A stretch of DNA of 64,000 nt from Cafeteria roenbergensis (Eukaryota; Sar; Bigyra; Bicosoecida; Cafeteriaceae), in NCBI GenBank assembly GCA_008330645.1, contig VLTN01000001.1, forward strand, positions 930,001 through 994,000. Direction: 5' to 3'. Made by a program: the position numbers and the translations under genes. Under the pieces are notes generated by a model that saw nothing but the letters and a program-made list of their open reading frames with translations, was not told the origin of the DNA and made no database searches. Of the stretch, positions 1-10,000 are shown in pieces; positions within the stretch are counted from its first letter, which is position 1, and each line of letters starts with the position of its first letter.

Positions 1-3000
1 TCCAAGCTTCGGCGGGCGGTCGCCGCCGCGTTGCCTCGAGTGCTCGCCGTCGATGGCGTGCTTGTTTCCGCGCACGATAGAAGGCTTGCGCTGTCGTGGG
101 TATCCACATGCTCGTGCCAGCTCGCTGTGCAGGTTCGCCAGGCTCAACGAGCCGAAGCCGCCGCGGACGCCGACGTGTCGCGAGCGCCTGCGTCTCGGGA
201 GAAGACTGGGGACGGAGACCCACTCGACGGCGCCTGCGATGTTGAGCTGATGGGATCACTGCACCGGCACTCCGTCGCCGCGACGATTGGCCGGCCCGTG
301 AGGATTCCTGCGACGGAGAGCAGCCGGGCGACGGCCAGCTCCGCCCTGCTGGAGCCCACCCTAGGACAAGAAAAGCAAGCGCATTCTGTACTGCGTGACG
401 GAGCCCGAGCACGGGCGGATGGGAGGTGGCACGGAGGCCTTCGTACGTCGCTGCCGCGGGCCGACTCGGGAACCCTGTCCTCGTGGGCCGGCACAGCGCA
501 CGACGAAGCGGGGCCAAGCAAGCAGTGGATCTCTCTCGCCGACTACGGCCTTGCTCTTCGCGCTGCATACTCTGCCGTTCGGCCACAGGGGCGAGAGGTC
601 GATTCAAGTGCCTCTGCAGGCGGCTCCGGGGACAGCGCCAGCTCAGGCCCCGCCATCGTTGCCACGCCAGAGGAGGAGTCAAGCTCGACGTCAGAGGCGG
701 GAGTACGGCTCATTGAGAGTGCCTGGGCCAGCCTGGATCCTCCCGGGCGCGTTGCCCGGGCAGTGGCAGAACTTCCCAAGACCTGGCCTGCCTCCGACCG
801 AGCTGCCTCACTGCTCCTTCTGGCTGAGACCCATGCGGACACTGTCTCGCTTGAGACCGAGGGGTTCAAGTTTGATGCCTCTTTGTCAGCGGAGGTGATG
901 GCGCTTCGGCACCCTCGCAGGCTTGGGCAGCGCCGGCGCCAGCGGCACGAGTCGCCCGCAGCTGCTCGGTCGCGCCGCGAGGAAAGCTCAGCGACGCGAG
1001 TCCCCTCGGTCAGCATCGAGTGGTTGCTGTCGTTGGGTGCCCGAAAGCTGGTGTGTGTCGCGTGCGCTCTAGTCTCGGCGGTCGCGAGTCGCGTGGAGGG
1101 AGATGCCGATTCGACGTTTAGGTTGCTATGCGGGCTGCGCTCCCACGCCGAGGTGAGACCCCAGGCCGGGCCAAGGGCTTCGCTGCATGCTCAAGCGGCA
1201 GAAACGCCCGACCCCTCACGGAGCAGCGTGGCAGATGCGGCCTTGGCTGCCATGCTATTGAAAGCAAGAGCGCTCCTTCGAATGGGCCCAGCTCGCATCG
1301 GGGCACTGATTTTGTGTTTGGGCCGCTGGATCTCTGCGTCCGAAGGGCTGCCAGCTGCTTCAGCAAGTCACCACGAGGTCCCCGAGGCACAGTCGACGCA
1401 CCCCGGGGGGGGGGCCAAGCGCGCGCTTCCCCGGCACATCCGCGCGATGGAGCTCATTCTGGAGATTCCGCAAGTCCTCCAAGCTGCAGAACTTGCCCTG
1501 CAGGAGCGCTTACCGTCGTCCGTTGGCGCACGCGAGGCAATCTCTGGTCATGCCTGGGCGATGCTGGGCTGCCTGGACGACGCAGACCGCAGCGTTGCTC
1601 TTTGGCTAGCGGCAACCTTCCCGGCGCACACGGAGTCAGGGCGGAGCTTAGCAGTCGCAGCCAGCACGGTGCTGACGAGAGGCGAACGCCAAGGCGCCCA
1701 AGGGGTCATTCCTGGGTTCTTCCGAGCACTGGCTGCTGACCACGCCCTGAGGGCTGCCGCTTCGCGGCTTGCCCGGCCGAAGGCACTGTGGGGTGCCGCT
1801 GCCCCGAAGGAGGAGACGGATTCGCTCCGCAGTGCTCTGGCGGGTTTAAGGAGCTACTGGTCGTCTTCAGTGTCTGGCGTCCGAGTCGACACGCGCCTCG
1901 CGCTTGAGCAGGTGTTTGGCAGGCATGCGACCCCCCCCGACGAGCTTCCCAAGGCTTTGGAATGGCACCACTGCCAGCCAATCGACTCCGGGCTGCCCCT
2001 CGTGAACAGCGTGACCGAGGCGTCGTCTGCGCCCTCAGCACCGGTAGGGGGCACCGGTGCTGAAAGCGTTGCGCGGCGTGCTCGAGATTTGCACATGGCA
2101 GCGCTGGGGCAAACCAATTTAGCGGGGGCTGGCAAGCCACCCGCCGCGCCGCTCCAGGCAAGGGCCACGGCGCGGCAGCCGAGGTCTGCCACTGCCCGTG
2201 CCTCCCCTGTGTCGCCTGAGCGCCAGCCTGCTCATCAAGCGTCTACGCACCGGGCTGCTGGCTTGCGCAGCGCGCTGCGCGAGGCTCTGGCTGACGACCA
2301 CCACCCGTCGCTCCGGTACGCACGTTTGGCCTTGGGCATTTCGGCAGATGTGACAGCGAGCTCCCCTCCGCGAAGCATAGCAGCGCCAGAAGGTCCGGTG
2401 CCTTGTCGAGGCGACCTTGTGGAGGTCGCGGTTGCATCCGTCGGTGTCGAGCTCGCTCCCGCTTGCGATTCGCAGCCGACGCTGCATGTCCGAGCCGTTC
2501 GATGCGTCATTCGCATCGAAGGTATCGACTCTGGTGGCGACGGCCTTGCTTGGGCGAGGCTGGCAAGAGAACCCGACCGGCTGTGCAAGCGGGGGGAGAC
2601 CCCACTCCAGCGCCAGCGCTCGTGGTGGCAGGCCCCGCCGTTTTCAGTTGGACAGCACGGCACTGCCTGGGTTCGGTGCGGCTCCTGCTCCTTTGCTGGC
2701 GTTCTCCCGACTGGTGCGTCGCGGTGGGTGCATGCGAGCGCAGAGAGCACGGCAATGCGCTCGATGGTGCCCTTGGTGCGGGCTTTGACAAAGTCTTCCG
2801 AGGTCCTGGGCTGCTTGCAGGTCAGCATGGAACCCGCATCGTCGTCACCGAGCGGTCCTGAACCCTTCGAGAGCGGAGCAGCCACAACTGGCCACCAACC
2901 CTGGCTCTCTCGCTTGGCGGCGAAAGTTGCGGTGGAGCCCAGCCAAACGCTGCCCCCCCACGACTCCGGTGCCCTCGACGGCTGGGGCAGCACCACCGTG

Positions 3001-4395
3001 CCCGGGAGCCCAGCGCCACACGCATTGCATCCTGACCCAAGTGTGATCAAGCAGGCTCGCATCGCTGCTGTGGCCTCGGGCGGCGGCGCGCCAGGGCTGC
3101 CCGAGCGCGTGCTGGTGCTTGATACAGCCGGAGAGCAACCCGCGTTGCCTGGTGGCACCAAGGCCGACCCGCCGACCAGCGCGTCCCGCGAGACCACAAG
3201 CAACGGCCGCCACCGCCAGCATCGGGCTGCGGCAAGGGGCGTGCCGTTGCCGCGCTCCCCGATGCAGCTGCGCGCCGCGCAAGTCTGCCTGGGAGGGGCA
3301 AGCGCGGAGAGCGCTGCGACTGCTCGTGCAGGCTTTAGCGGGGCCAGGCCGAGGCAGGCATCGCCGGGCAGACTTCTGCAAGGCCCCCGACGCGGCGACT
3401 CCCCGCTCTCCGATCCAGCGAAGGACAGTCCGGTGCGATCTGCTGGAGGAGCTGAAGCAGCCGACCCGGAGTCCAGCTTGGCGCTCGCATCGCTCCGAGC
3501 CTTTGTGCGAGCGTCTCAGGCTCCCAGGCCCGCGGGGACCAGGCATTCGCGAGCGGGAGGAATTAGAACAGCAGACGTTGCAGAGGCATCGGCAGCCCGG
3601 CGTAGACTGCTGGCTTCGCTACCGGTGCCCCCTGCTGGCTCGGACGAAGAATCAGAGGGGACGGCGTCGGCCAGCGAGCATGGTGGCTCACCGCTGAGCG
3701 TGCCCTCTGGAGTCAGCTCCGACGGGGGCGCGGGGGCCGACTTTGGCAACGGCGGCTGGGACGCATGGCGAGGCCGAATCCCCGAACTCGGCCAGTCGGC
3801 TTTGCCCGACCAAGCCGGAGTAAGCGAGGGAAAAGACTGCCGTCGCGCGGCACCGCAGTCCTCGCGCCGCCCAGCGCGGCCTTGGAGCGCAGCTTCAGGC
3901 CAAGCCGCTTGCCATCAGCAGCAGACAAGGTCCCCTTCAGCCCGGAGCCAGCCCAGGATGTCGCCGCCACGAGTGGGGCACGCGCCCGATCAGCTCACGG
4001 GAGAAACTGCGCCCGTGACGCCAGAAGAGGGAGATGCCGGGGAATACCCTGCAGTGCACGCCCTGCTCGTTGTGCCGTCGAGCGTCGCTGCCGTGACTTG
4101 CTCCAACCCCGTGTCCAGGGCTGTTCGTGCTTCCCGCCGGGAGGCCTCGCTCCCCGGCGCGAGCCACGCACAGACGGTCCGGCCTTCGCAACCCAGAGTC
4201 TTGCTCCGTCGGCAGCTTGGCAGGGATCGTCCTCGGGGCTCGGAGGAAGTTCAGGCTCGTGTCGTTGTGAGCGGAACGGTGGCGCTCGCTTCGCACGCGC
4301 GCCAGCAGCGGACCCGCGTTGCAGGCGGCACTGCCGTGGTTGTCGGTGGGCCATTTGCAGGCGGTGCTGTTGGCCTCCCAGCCCTCCGGCAGTGA
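1..4395 (+). CDS. large hypothetical protein, 3' part (5' end outside the window or in another exon)
   Basis: One reading frame stays open from the left edge to a TGA at 4393-4395, over 1460 codons, far longer than any competing frame here. The frame is open through base 1, so the true start is not in view; the first in-frame ATG is near base 250, and the earliest start-like codon (TTG at 31) is not a credible eukaryotic start. The first third has some ordered, Leu/Ala-rich helical stretches (about 760-1750). The rest is rich in Ala, Ser, Pro, Arg and Gly and looks disordered. I recognise no domain, signal peptide or membrane segment. Its 3' end converges on the MAPK15-like gene. It could be several exons of one gene or include unrecognised introns; function is unknown. 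Confidence 0.55.
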   Translation, partial: SKLRRAVAAALPRVLAVDGVLVSAHDRRLALSWVSTCSCQLAVQVRQAQRAEAAADADVSRAPASREKTGDGDPLDGACDVELMGSLHRHSVAATIGRPVRIPATESSRATASSALLEPTLGQEKQAHSVLRDGARARADGRWHGGLRTSLPRADSGTLSSWAGTAHDEAGPSKQWISLADYGLALRAAYSAVRPQGREVDSSASAGGSGDSASSGPAIVATPEEESSSTSEAGVRLIESAWASLDPPGRVARAVAELPKTWPASDRAASLLLLAETHADTVSLETEGFKFDASLSAEVMALRHPRRLGQRRRQRHESPAAARSRREESSATRVPSVSIEWLLSLGARKLVCVACALVSAVASRVEGDADSTFRLLCGLRSHAEVRPQAGPRASLHAQAAETPDPSRSSVADAALAAMLLKARALLRMGPARIGALILCLGRWISASEGLPAASASHHEVPEAQSTHPGGGAKRALPRHIRAMELILEIPQVLQAAELALQERLPSSVGAREAISGHAWAMLGCLDDADRSVALWLAATFPAHTESGRSLAVAASTVLTRGERQGAQGVIPGFFRALAADHALRAAASRLARPKALWGAAAPKEETDSLRSALAGLRSYWSSSVSGVRVDTRLALEQVFGRHATPPDELPKALEWHHCQPIDSGLPLVNSVTEASSAPSAPVGGTGAESVARRARDLHMAALGQTNLAGAGKPPAAPLQARATARQPRSATARASPVSPERQPAHQASTHRAAGLRSALREALADDHHPSLRYARLALGISADVTASSPPRSIAAPEGPVPCRGDLVEVAVASVGVELAPACDSQPTLHVRAVRCVIRIEGIDSGGDGLAWARLAREPDRLCKRGETPLQRQRSWWQAPPFSVGQHGTAWVRCGSCSFAGVLPTGASRWVHASAESTAMRSMVPLVRALTKSSEVLGCLQVSMEPASSSPSGPEPFESGAATTGHQPWLSRLAAKVAVEPSQTLPPHDSGALDGWGSTTVPGSPAPHALHPDPSVIKQARIAAVASGGGAPGLPERVLVLDTAGEQPALPGGTKADPPTSASRETTSNGRHRQHRAAARGVPLPRSPMQLRAAQVCLGGASAESAATARAGFSGARPRQASPGRLLQGPRRGDSPLSDPAKDSPVRSAGGAEAADPESSLALASLRAFVRASQAPRPAGTRHSRAGGIRTADVAEASAARRRLLASLPVPPAGSDEESEGTASASEHGGSPLSVPSGVSSDGGAGADFGNGGWDAWRGRIPELGQSALPDQAGVSEGKDCRRAAPQSSRRPARPWSAASGQAACHQQQTRSPSARSQPRMSPPRVGHAPDQLTGETAPVTPEEGDAGEYPAVHALLVVPSSVAAVTCSNPVSRAVRASRREASLPGASHAQTVRPSQPRVLLRRQLGRDRPRGSEEVQARVVVSGTVALASHARQQRTRVAGGTAVVVGGPFAGGAVGLPALRQ

Positions 4396-4697
4396 GCGGG
4401 TATGCCTGCGAAGTGGCTTGTGCCAGCTGAACTGAGTGTGTGCTTGTTTTGCTCTCCCTTCCAGCACCAGCTCCTGCTTTCCATGCGGGCAAGCGCTCTT
4501 CGCCCGCGTTTTGGGCTGCAGTGAGCGCGGGCCGCGCATTGCGAGCAGTGCTGGACGCACGGCATGAGGCGGGCGGTTCAAGTCCATGGATTCAGTGCAA
4601 ACGCCGCAACAATCACCCCAGCACAAGTCACCCCCTCACCCCCACACACAGTGGTGCGTTGAGACGCAAAAGCTCACAGCGCTCACAGCTGCGGCGC
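4396..4697. other. convergent intergenic spacer
   Basis: This 302-base spacer lies between the stop of the hypothetical gene on the plus strand and the stop of the MAPK15-like gene on the minus strand. It should hold both 3' UTRs. It contains a short CA-rich run (about 4637-4652). I see no AATAAA-type polyadenylation signal, RNA gene or further coding evidence. Confidence 0.5.
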
Positions 4698-6625
4698 TCA
4701 CGACCTTCCAGACCCGGCAGCGGAGCCAGCTCCGCTGGCAGCCCCAGCGGCAGGAGCGGCGCGGCCGGAGCTTGCGCCGGCAGCGGCAGCACCGGAGCCG
4801 CGGGTGCGCGCTGCGGCGCGCTCCGCCCGACGCTTGCGCGCCTCCTTCTTCTTGGTTGCAATCTCGCGGTAAAGGCGGTCCCGGTAGTCGGCTGCCGTAT
4901 ACTTGATGTTGTCGTCAATCTGAATGGCAATGGTCCGCGGGCAGCGCGGCTCGTCCGCGGGCGAGTGGAACTGCTTCACATACGGGTGCTTGAGCGCCTG
5001 CTCGACGGTGAGCCGGCGCCCTGGGTTGAAGACCAGGCAACGGCTGATAAAGTCCAGCGCGTCCGGGTCGGCCTTGGAAAAGAAGTCGGCCATCCGACGC
5101 TGCCGGGAGGGCGGCAAGCCGTCCAGCATCGTCGTAGCGTACGGACTCCGCACAGCCTCTACATCTTCCTTCGACGGCCGGCCTGCGAGAATGCGCGCGT
5201 GGAATCGAAGTGACCGTGACGGCGCAGCGCTCAATCGCGTTGCAGCAAGAGACCCTTTTGGTGGGCCTGGGCTGAATCGTCCTCGGAGCGTTGCTCACCA
5301 GTCACCTCCAGAATGCGGTCGAGCTGGTTCATCGTGGAGGAGCCGGGGAAGACGGGTTTCCCGTTCACCATCTCGCCAAGGATGCAGCCCACGGCCCACA
5401 TGTCGACGCCTGCACCATACTTGGTGGACCCAAGGAGGATCTCCGGCGCACGGTACCTGCGAGAGGGGCAGGCCGACGCAGGCGCTCGCTGACCCAGTGG
5501 TGCGGTCGCTCGAGCTCGCTTGGAAACGTCTGCGCTTCGTCTCGGGCTCGTGGCGGGGCCGCAAACCACAGCCTCTCGACAGGCAGGGGCGCTGACGCGG
5601 GACTCACCAGCGAGTTGCAACGTAGTCTGTCAGCATGGCGCTGCTGGAGGACTCCACGCCAGCGATGGAGCGGCACAGGCCAAAGTCGCAGACGCGAACG
5701 TGGCAGTCCGAGTTGAGCAGCAAGTTGGACGGCTTGATGTCGCGGTGCAGGAGCCCCGCAGAGTGCATGAACAGCAGCGAGCGAAGCAGCTGGTAGATGA
5801 CGTACTGCTTGTGAATGTCCTCGAGGATGTTGGCGCGAATGACCGCGTGCAGGTCCGTCTCCATGTACTCGAACACGAGGTAGATGTCGCGGTCGTTCTC
5901 CGCACGAATGATGTTGACGAGGCGGATGATGTTGTCGTGCCCCGCGAGTTCCTGCAATGCCATCGAGCGCAAGGATTCGAGCGAGAGGTGGCCCTGCTCA
6001 AGGGTGGCATTCGAGCTGCAGTTCGAAGCAGCAACGCCTTTGCTCGCAGCCGCCCAACTGGGCTTGCAGGCGGCGAAAAGAATTGCTCACCTGCAGATAC
6101 ATCACCTCGCGGAAGGTGCGCTGGCTGTCGGTGGCGTTGCGAAACGCGTCGAAGCACTTCTTGAGCGCAACGACCTGACCCGAGCGGCGGTCCACGGCCT
6201 TCCACACGATCCCGTACGCCTGCGGAAGCGCACAGACCCCAGCACAGGACAGAAAGGCCGCCGTCAAGGTCTGTTTCCGCCGCCACCCGTGCGTTTCCGC
6301 ATTGGAAACGAGGGCAGGGCTCGCGCGCGCCGAGCGTGAACGCCAAGTCCAGCTGCACCTTCCCCTCGGAGGACCGGGCGCAGGCCAATGCTGGCGTTCC
6401 GAGCCTGCACCTCTAGAGGGCGAGCTACGCCACCCTGGCTGAGTCGCCAGGCGCGGCGGCGGGGGAGGACGCTTGCGCGCGCGCTCAGACTGGCCTGGCA
6501 GTGACCGGACGGGCAGCGGATCGGGACGGACTGCCGCGCGCGCCTCCGGGTGAGCTCACCCCTTTGCCCATCTTCTGGCTGATGTCGTACTTCCGCAGCA
6601 CGTGCTTGTCGACTTCGTCGCTCAT
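4698..6625 (-). CDS. MAPK15: MAPK15/ERK7-like mitogen-activated protein kinase
   Basis: Serine/threonine kinase of the atypical MAPK ERK7/MAPK15 group, which in animals and protists acts at cilia, basal bodies and in autophagy. Five exons join in frame: 6560-6625, 6091-6219, 5608-5951, 5299-5456 and 4698-5182, giving 393 residues; all donors are GTGAGC or GTGAGT. Visible motifs are the glycine loop GKGAYGIVWK (split by intron 1), the catalytic lysine in VALKK, the ERK7 signature [27 protein letters not shown], and activation loop [13 protein letters not shown]. The segment after the kinase fold (IDDNIKY then YRDRLYREI) also matches MAPK15. The loop is TDY rather than the TEY of animal MAPK15. 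A basic Ala-rich tail of about 50 residues follows. The ATG at 6625 gives a standard MAPK15 N-terminus. It is divergent from the Clu-type gene. Confidence 0.9.
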
Positions 6626-7081
6626 TTCTGCCGAAGGCGCGCTCGGCGGCGGGTGACGGCCCTCCCGGGCTGCCAAACCGGCCCCTGTTTTCGCGTCAGC
6701 AGAGCCGCCGCAACGCCCGCCGCCGGCCAAGCGCTGGCCGGGAGGCCGCGTTGCTCCCTGCATTTCGCGCGAGTTTTGCCCGCCTCTGCCCTGCTGCTGC
6801 GGGCACGACGCGGCCCGTCCCCGGCAGCGAGGCGCTCCTCCACACCCGCCCAGGGACGGCAGGCGCCGGCCGGAATGGTCGACCGTATGGGTGAGCACGC
6901 TCCGCGGCAGCGCCTGGGCCGGCCGGCTCTCGTGCGCCGTCCCAGCATGCGACCGAGCTCGCCGCCGAGAGCGTCGCGAGGCTCGCCGGCCCCGCAACCC
7001 TCTGGCGATGCCTGCTGGGCCCGTGCCGGCCCTTGGAGTCGAACCTCGCTGCTCGCAGGCTACAATCCGGACGACGTCGTC
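6626..7081. promoter_or_regulatory. divergent intergenic region, probable bidirectional promoter
   Basis: These 456 bases separate the start codons of the MAPK15-like gene (minus) and the PH/Clu gene (plus), so both promoters and 5' UTRs should lie here. It is very GC-rich. I see no TATA-like element or other motif I can name. The assignment rests on gene orientation only. Confidence 0.4.
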
Positions 7082-10000
7082 ATGGAGGGCTGCCTCTGGC
7101 AGGTGAGCGTGCACGCCGAGTTGCCGTTGACCCCCTGCGCAGCGGGGCTCCACGCTTGCGCCGGCGACCCCCGAGAGCTCAATGCGCCTCCGGGCCGGGC
7201 AGGCGAGAGCGCCTTCGAGGAGATTGTCTCATTGCCTCGGCCAAAGCCCTGCCGAGTGGCCTGGCGGGAGCCTGCACGTGCCGAAGGGCAAGGCCAAGGT
7301 CACAGGACCTGGCCTGGCCCACAGCCACGGGCTCAGGGCCGCCGAGCGCGTGCGCGCGGCGCGCACTGTTGCCGGAATTGGGGAAGAAGTGCGAATTCGC
7401 CCCATGAATGATTCCGCCCCGATGCCCTCTTGGTCCTCCTGCGGCCGCAGCTGGACGGGCAGTCAAGCGTGTGGAGGCAGCGTTGGAGCGTTCTCGGAAC
7501 GCTGACCATTGACGTGTACGCTGCCGCATCCCGACCCCCGCTGGGGTCGCTTGCGCAAAAGCGCTGGATTCTGTACGAAGGCGCCCTTGCTCTTCCCATG
7601 AGCGAGGCGGTGATGCAGGGAATGCCCCCCGTCCCCACCGGACCCACAGGCTTTTTGCTCAAGCTGGACGTGGACAGAGTTGTGAGACCGTGGGCCGTTG
7701 CCGCCAGCCGGCTGGTGCTGGTGCTGGTGCTGGTGCTGGTGCTGGTGCTGGTGCTGGTGCTGGTGCTGGTGCTGGTGCTGGTGCTGGTGCTGGTGCTGGT
7801 GCTGGTGCTGGTGCTGGTGCTGGTGCTGGTGCTGGTGCTGGTGCGCCAAGGGCAGGCCGACTTTTCGGTTGCTGGGAGACGAATGCGGGAGTGGTCCCGC
7901 CGGGAGGAGAGCCAATCCTGGGGGGCGGGTCGCGCCTTGGGGTTGAGAGAGAGCGTGGTCTTCGTCGGGCAGTGCGCGCTTGTGCTCGAGCACATCATGG
8001 TGGCGCAGGTGGGGGCGCTCGACCCTTGGGCTAGCACGCGTGGGCCCTGCGCCTCGTCGGCATGCCTGCGATATCACTGTTTGTGGCTTTGCCGTTTGCG
8101 GGCCCTCGCCACCCCTCTTGGGCCTGGCAAACCCAAACCGAGGAGCTCAGGTGCTTGTTGCGAGTTGGTCACGGCCTGCCCCCCCCACTGCCCCGTCCCT
8201 CCCCTCGACGTCTCCGTTGCTCTTGGTGCGCAGACGCAGCCGGTCGGCGTTCCGCCTGACGCGAAACCGGCTGCGTGGCTGGCTGCAGTCCAACGGCAGT
8301 GTAAACTGGCGTCGATTGCAGCGCAGGGAGAGCTAGAGCTGTCCCGCGATGGTAGGTTCTTCCGCAGGTCCCCCGGCGGCGAGGAGGTGGCTCCTGCTGC
8401 GGCGATCGAGGCGATTGCTGCCGCCGGAGCGGCAGCACCACCAATGGAGGGCCCGATGGACGCGACGGCCGCGGCCGAGGCCGAGGCTGCGGCAAGAGGC
8501 CGCATGGCCGGCCTTCCATCCGGGTCCGACGACCCTGATCTGGACGAGGAAGTGCATCCGTTCTCCGGCCAGGACGTGCCTGGCTCGGAGCAGCCGACCC
8601 CCAGTGGTGCTGGTGCGGGGGCCGAGGCCGCCGCCGCGGTCGCTCCGGAGGAGGAAGCAGACGACGACTCGGTCGCCCCCCCTCCGGAGCCCGCACCAGC
8701 GTCAAGCCGCCGTCCAGCCTCGAACCTGGCCAGAGACGACAGCTCGGAGCCCCCCCCCTCGCCGCCGGACCACGCTTCGGCCCGGCCTGTCAGTGCTGCC
8801 GGCCAACCACCAGCGGCCCCGGCTCGCCCCCCCTCTGCCCCCACGCGCGGCGTCAAGCCCGCAATCCCCGAAGCCGCTGACTCTTGGGTGTCCGTGCAGC
8901 CGCCGCCGGAGCCTGGAGCGGCCTCAGGAGCCGCAGCTGCGCGCATCGGCCCAGCCGACATGGACTCGAAGGACGACGAGGACAGCGTCGGGCCGCCTCC
9001 CCCGGTGCCGGAAGCCGGTGTGGCGCGCGTTGCGCGAGGATCCGCGCCGCCAGCGGCAGGATCCCGGCCCGGGGTTGCGGTTTTGGACCTGTCGTTGGCT
9101 CGCCCGGCAGAGCCGCCCCTCGGCCCCTCGGCCTCGCCCGGCCGCGCCCTGCCGCGGGGGTCGCGATCGAAGCAAGGGTCCACCCGGTCTGTCGGTCAGA
9201 ACAGGGAATCGCTGCCCTCGAGGCCAGCGCAGCGGGCCTCTCGAAATGTCGTGCCCACGACCCACCAGCCTCCGGCACGCGGTGTGCCGGACTCGCCGCG
9301 CGCCAGCTCTGCCACCGGCGGCTTCTCCGACTCGCGACTGGCAGCGCAGCGCTCGCCCGGGCGGTCTCCAGGAGACGTGTCCTCCTCGTCCCCCAGCCAG
9401 TCGGGCGTCGCGCCGGCTGTTTCGGTGTCGTCCAGTGGAATTCAGTCGTTCTTTGTCACCGAAGGCACTCAGTCCAGCAGCGACCGCACGCCGGCCAAGC
9501 GCCTCCGCTCGTCCATGGCTTCCGGCCAGTCCGACGAAAGCGGCGGCAGCGAGGGGTCCAAGCCCCTGTACGCCTCCCGCGGCGCACAGATGTCCTCCCT
9601 CTCGCGCACGCCCGCAGGGGACAGCGGCTCCAAGCCCAAGGCCAAGTTCAAGCAGTGGTCGGCCGTCGACGAAGGCATGCTCAAGGCGGACGCGGAGCGG
9701 ATGCTCGCTCTTCGCACCGACAATACCATGCTCGCAGGCGCGTCTCCCGCCCGGGCCTATCCCCATGGCAACGCAGCCGGGCAGCGGGGCAAGTACACGG
9801 GGCCTGACGCGCGGTCCGTCAGGCAGCGCGAGCTCGAGGCGGAAGAGGAGGCCCGGCGCCTGCTCGTCGCCGCGCAGGTCCGCGGCAGGGACCGCCGGCG
9901 CTCCAACTCGGGGAGCCGCAGCGCGGCGCAGGCCACTCTCCCAGTGGTGTCGGAAGAGGCCGAGCCCGAGTCACCGGGCCGCCGCGCCCAGGCGCTGGTG

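Noticed and set aside
7463-8077. Minus-strand frame encoding a long His-Gln repeat
   Set aside because: It is only the complement of the GCTGGT microsatellite; no conserved sequence flanks it.
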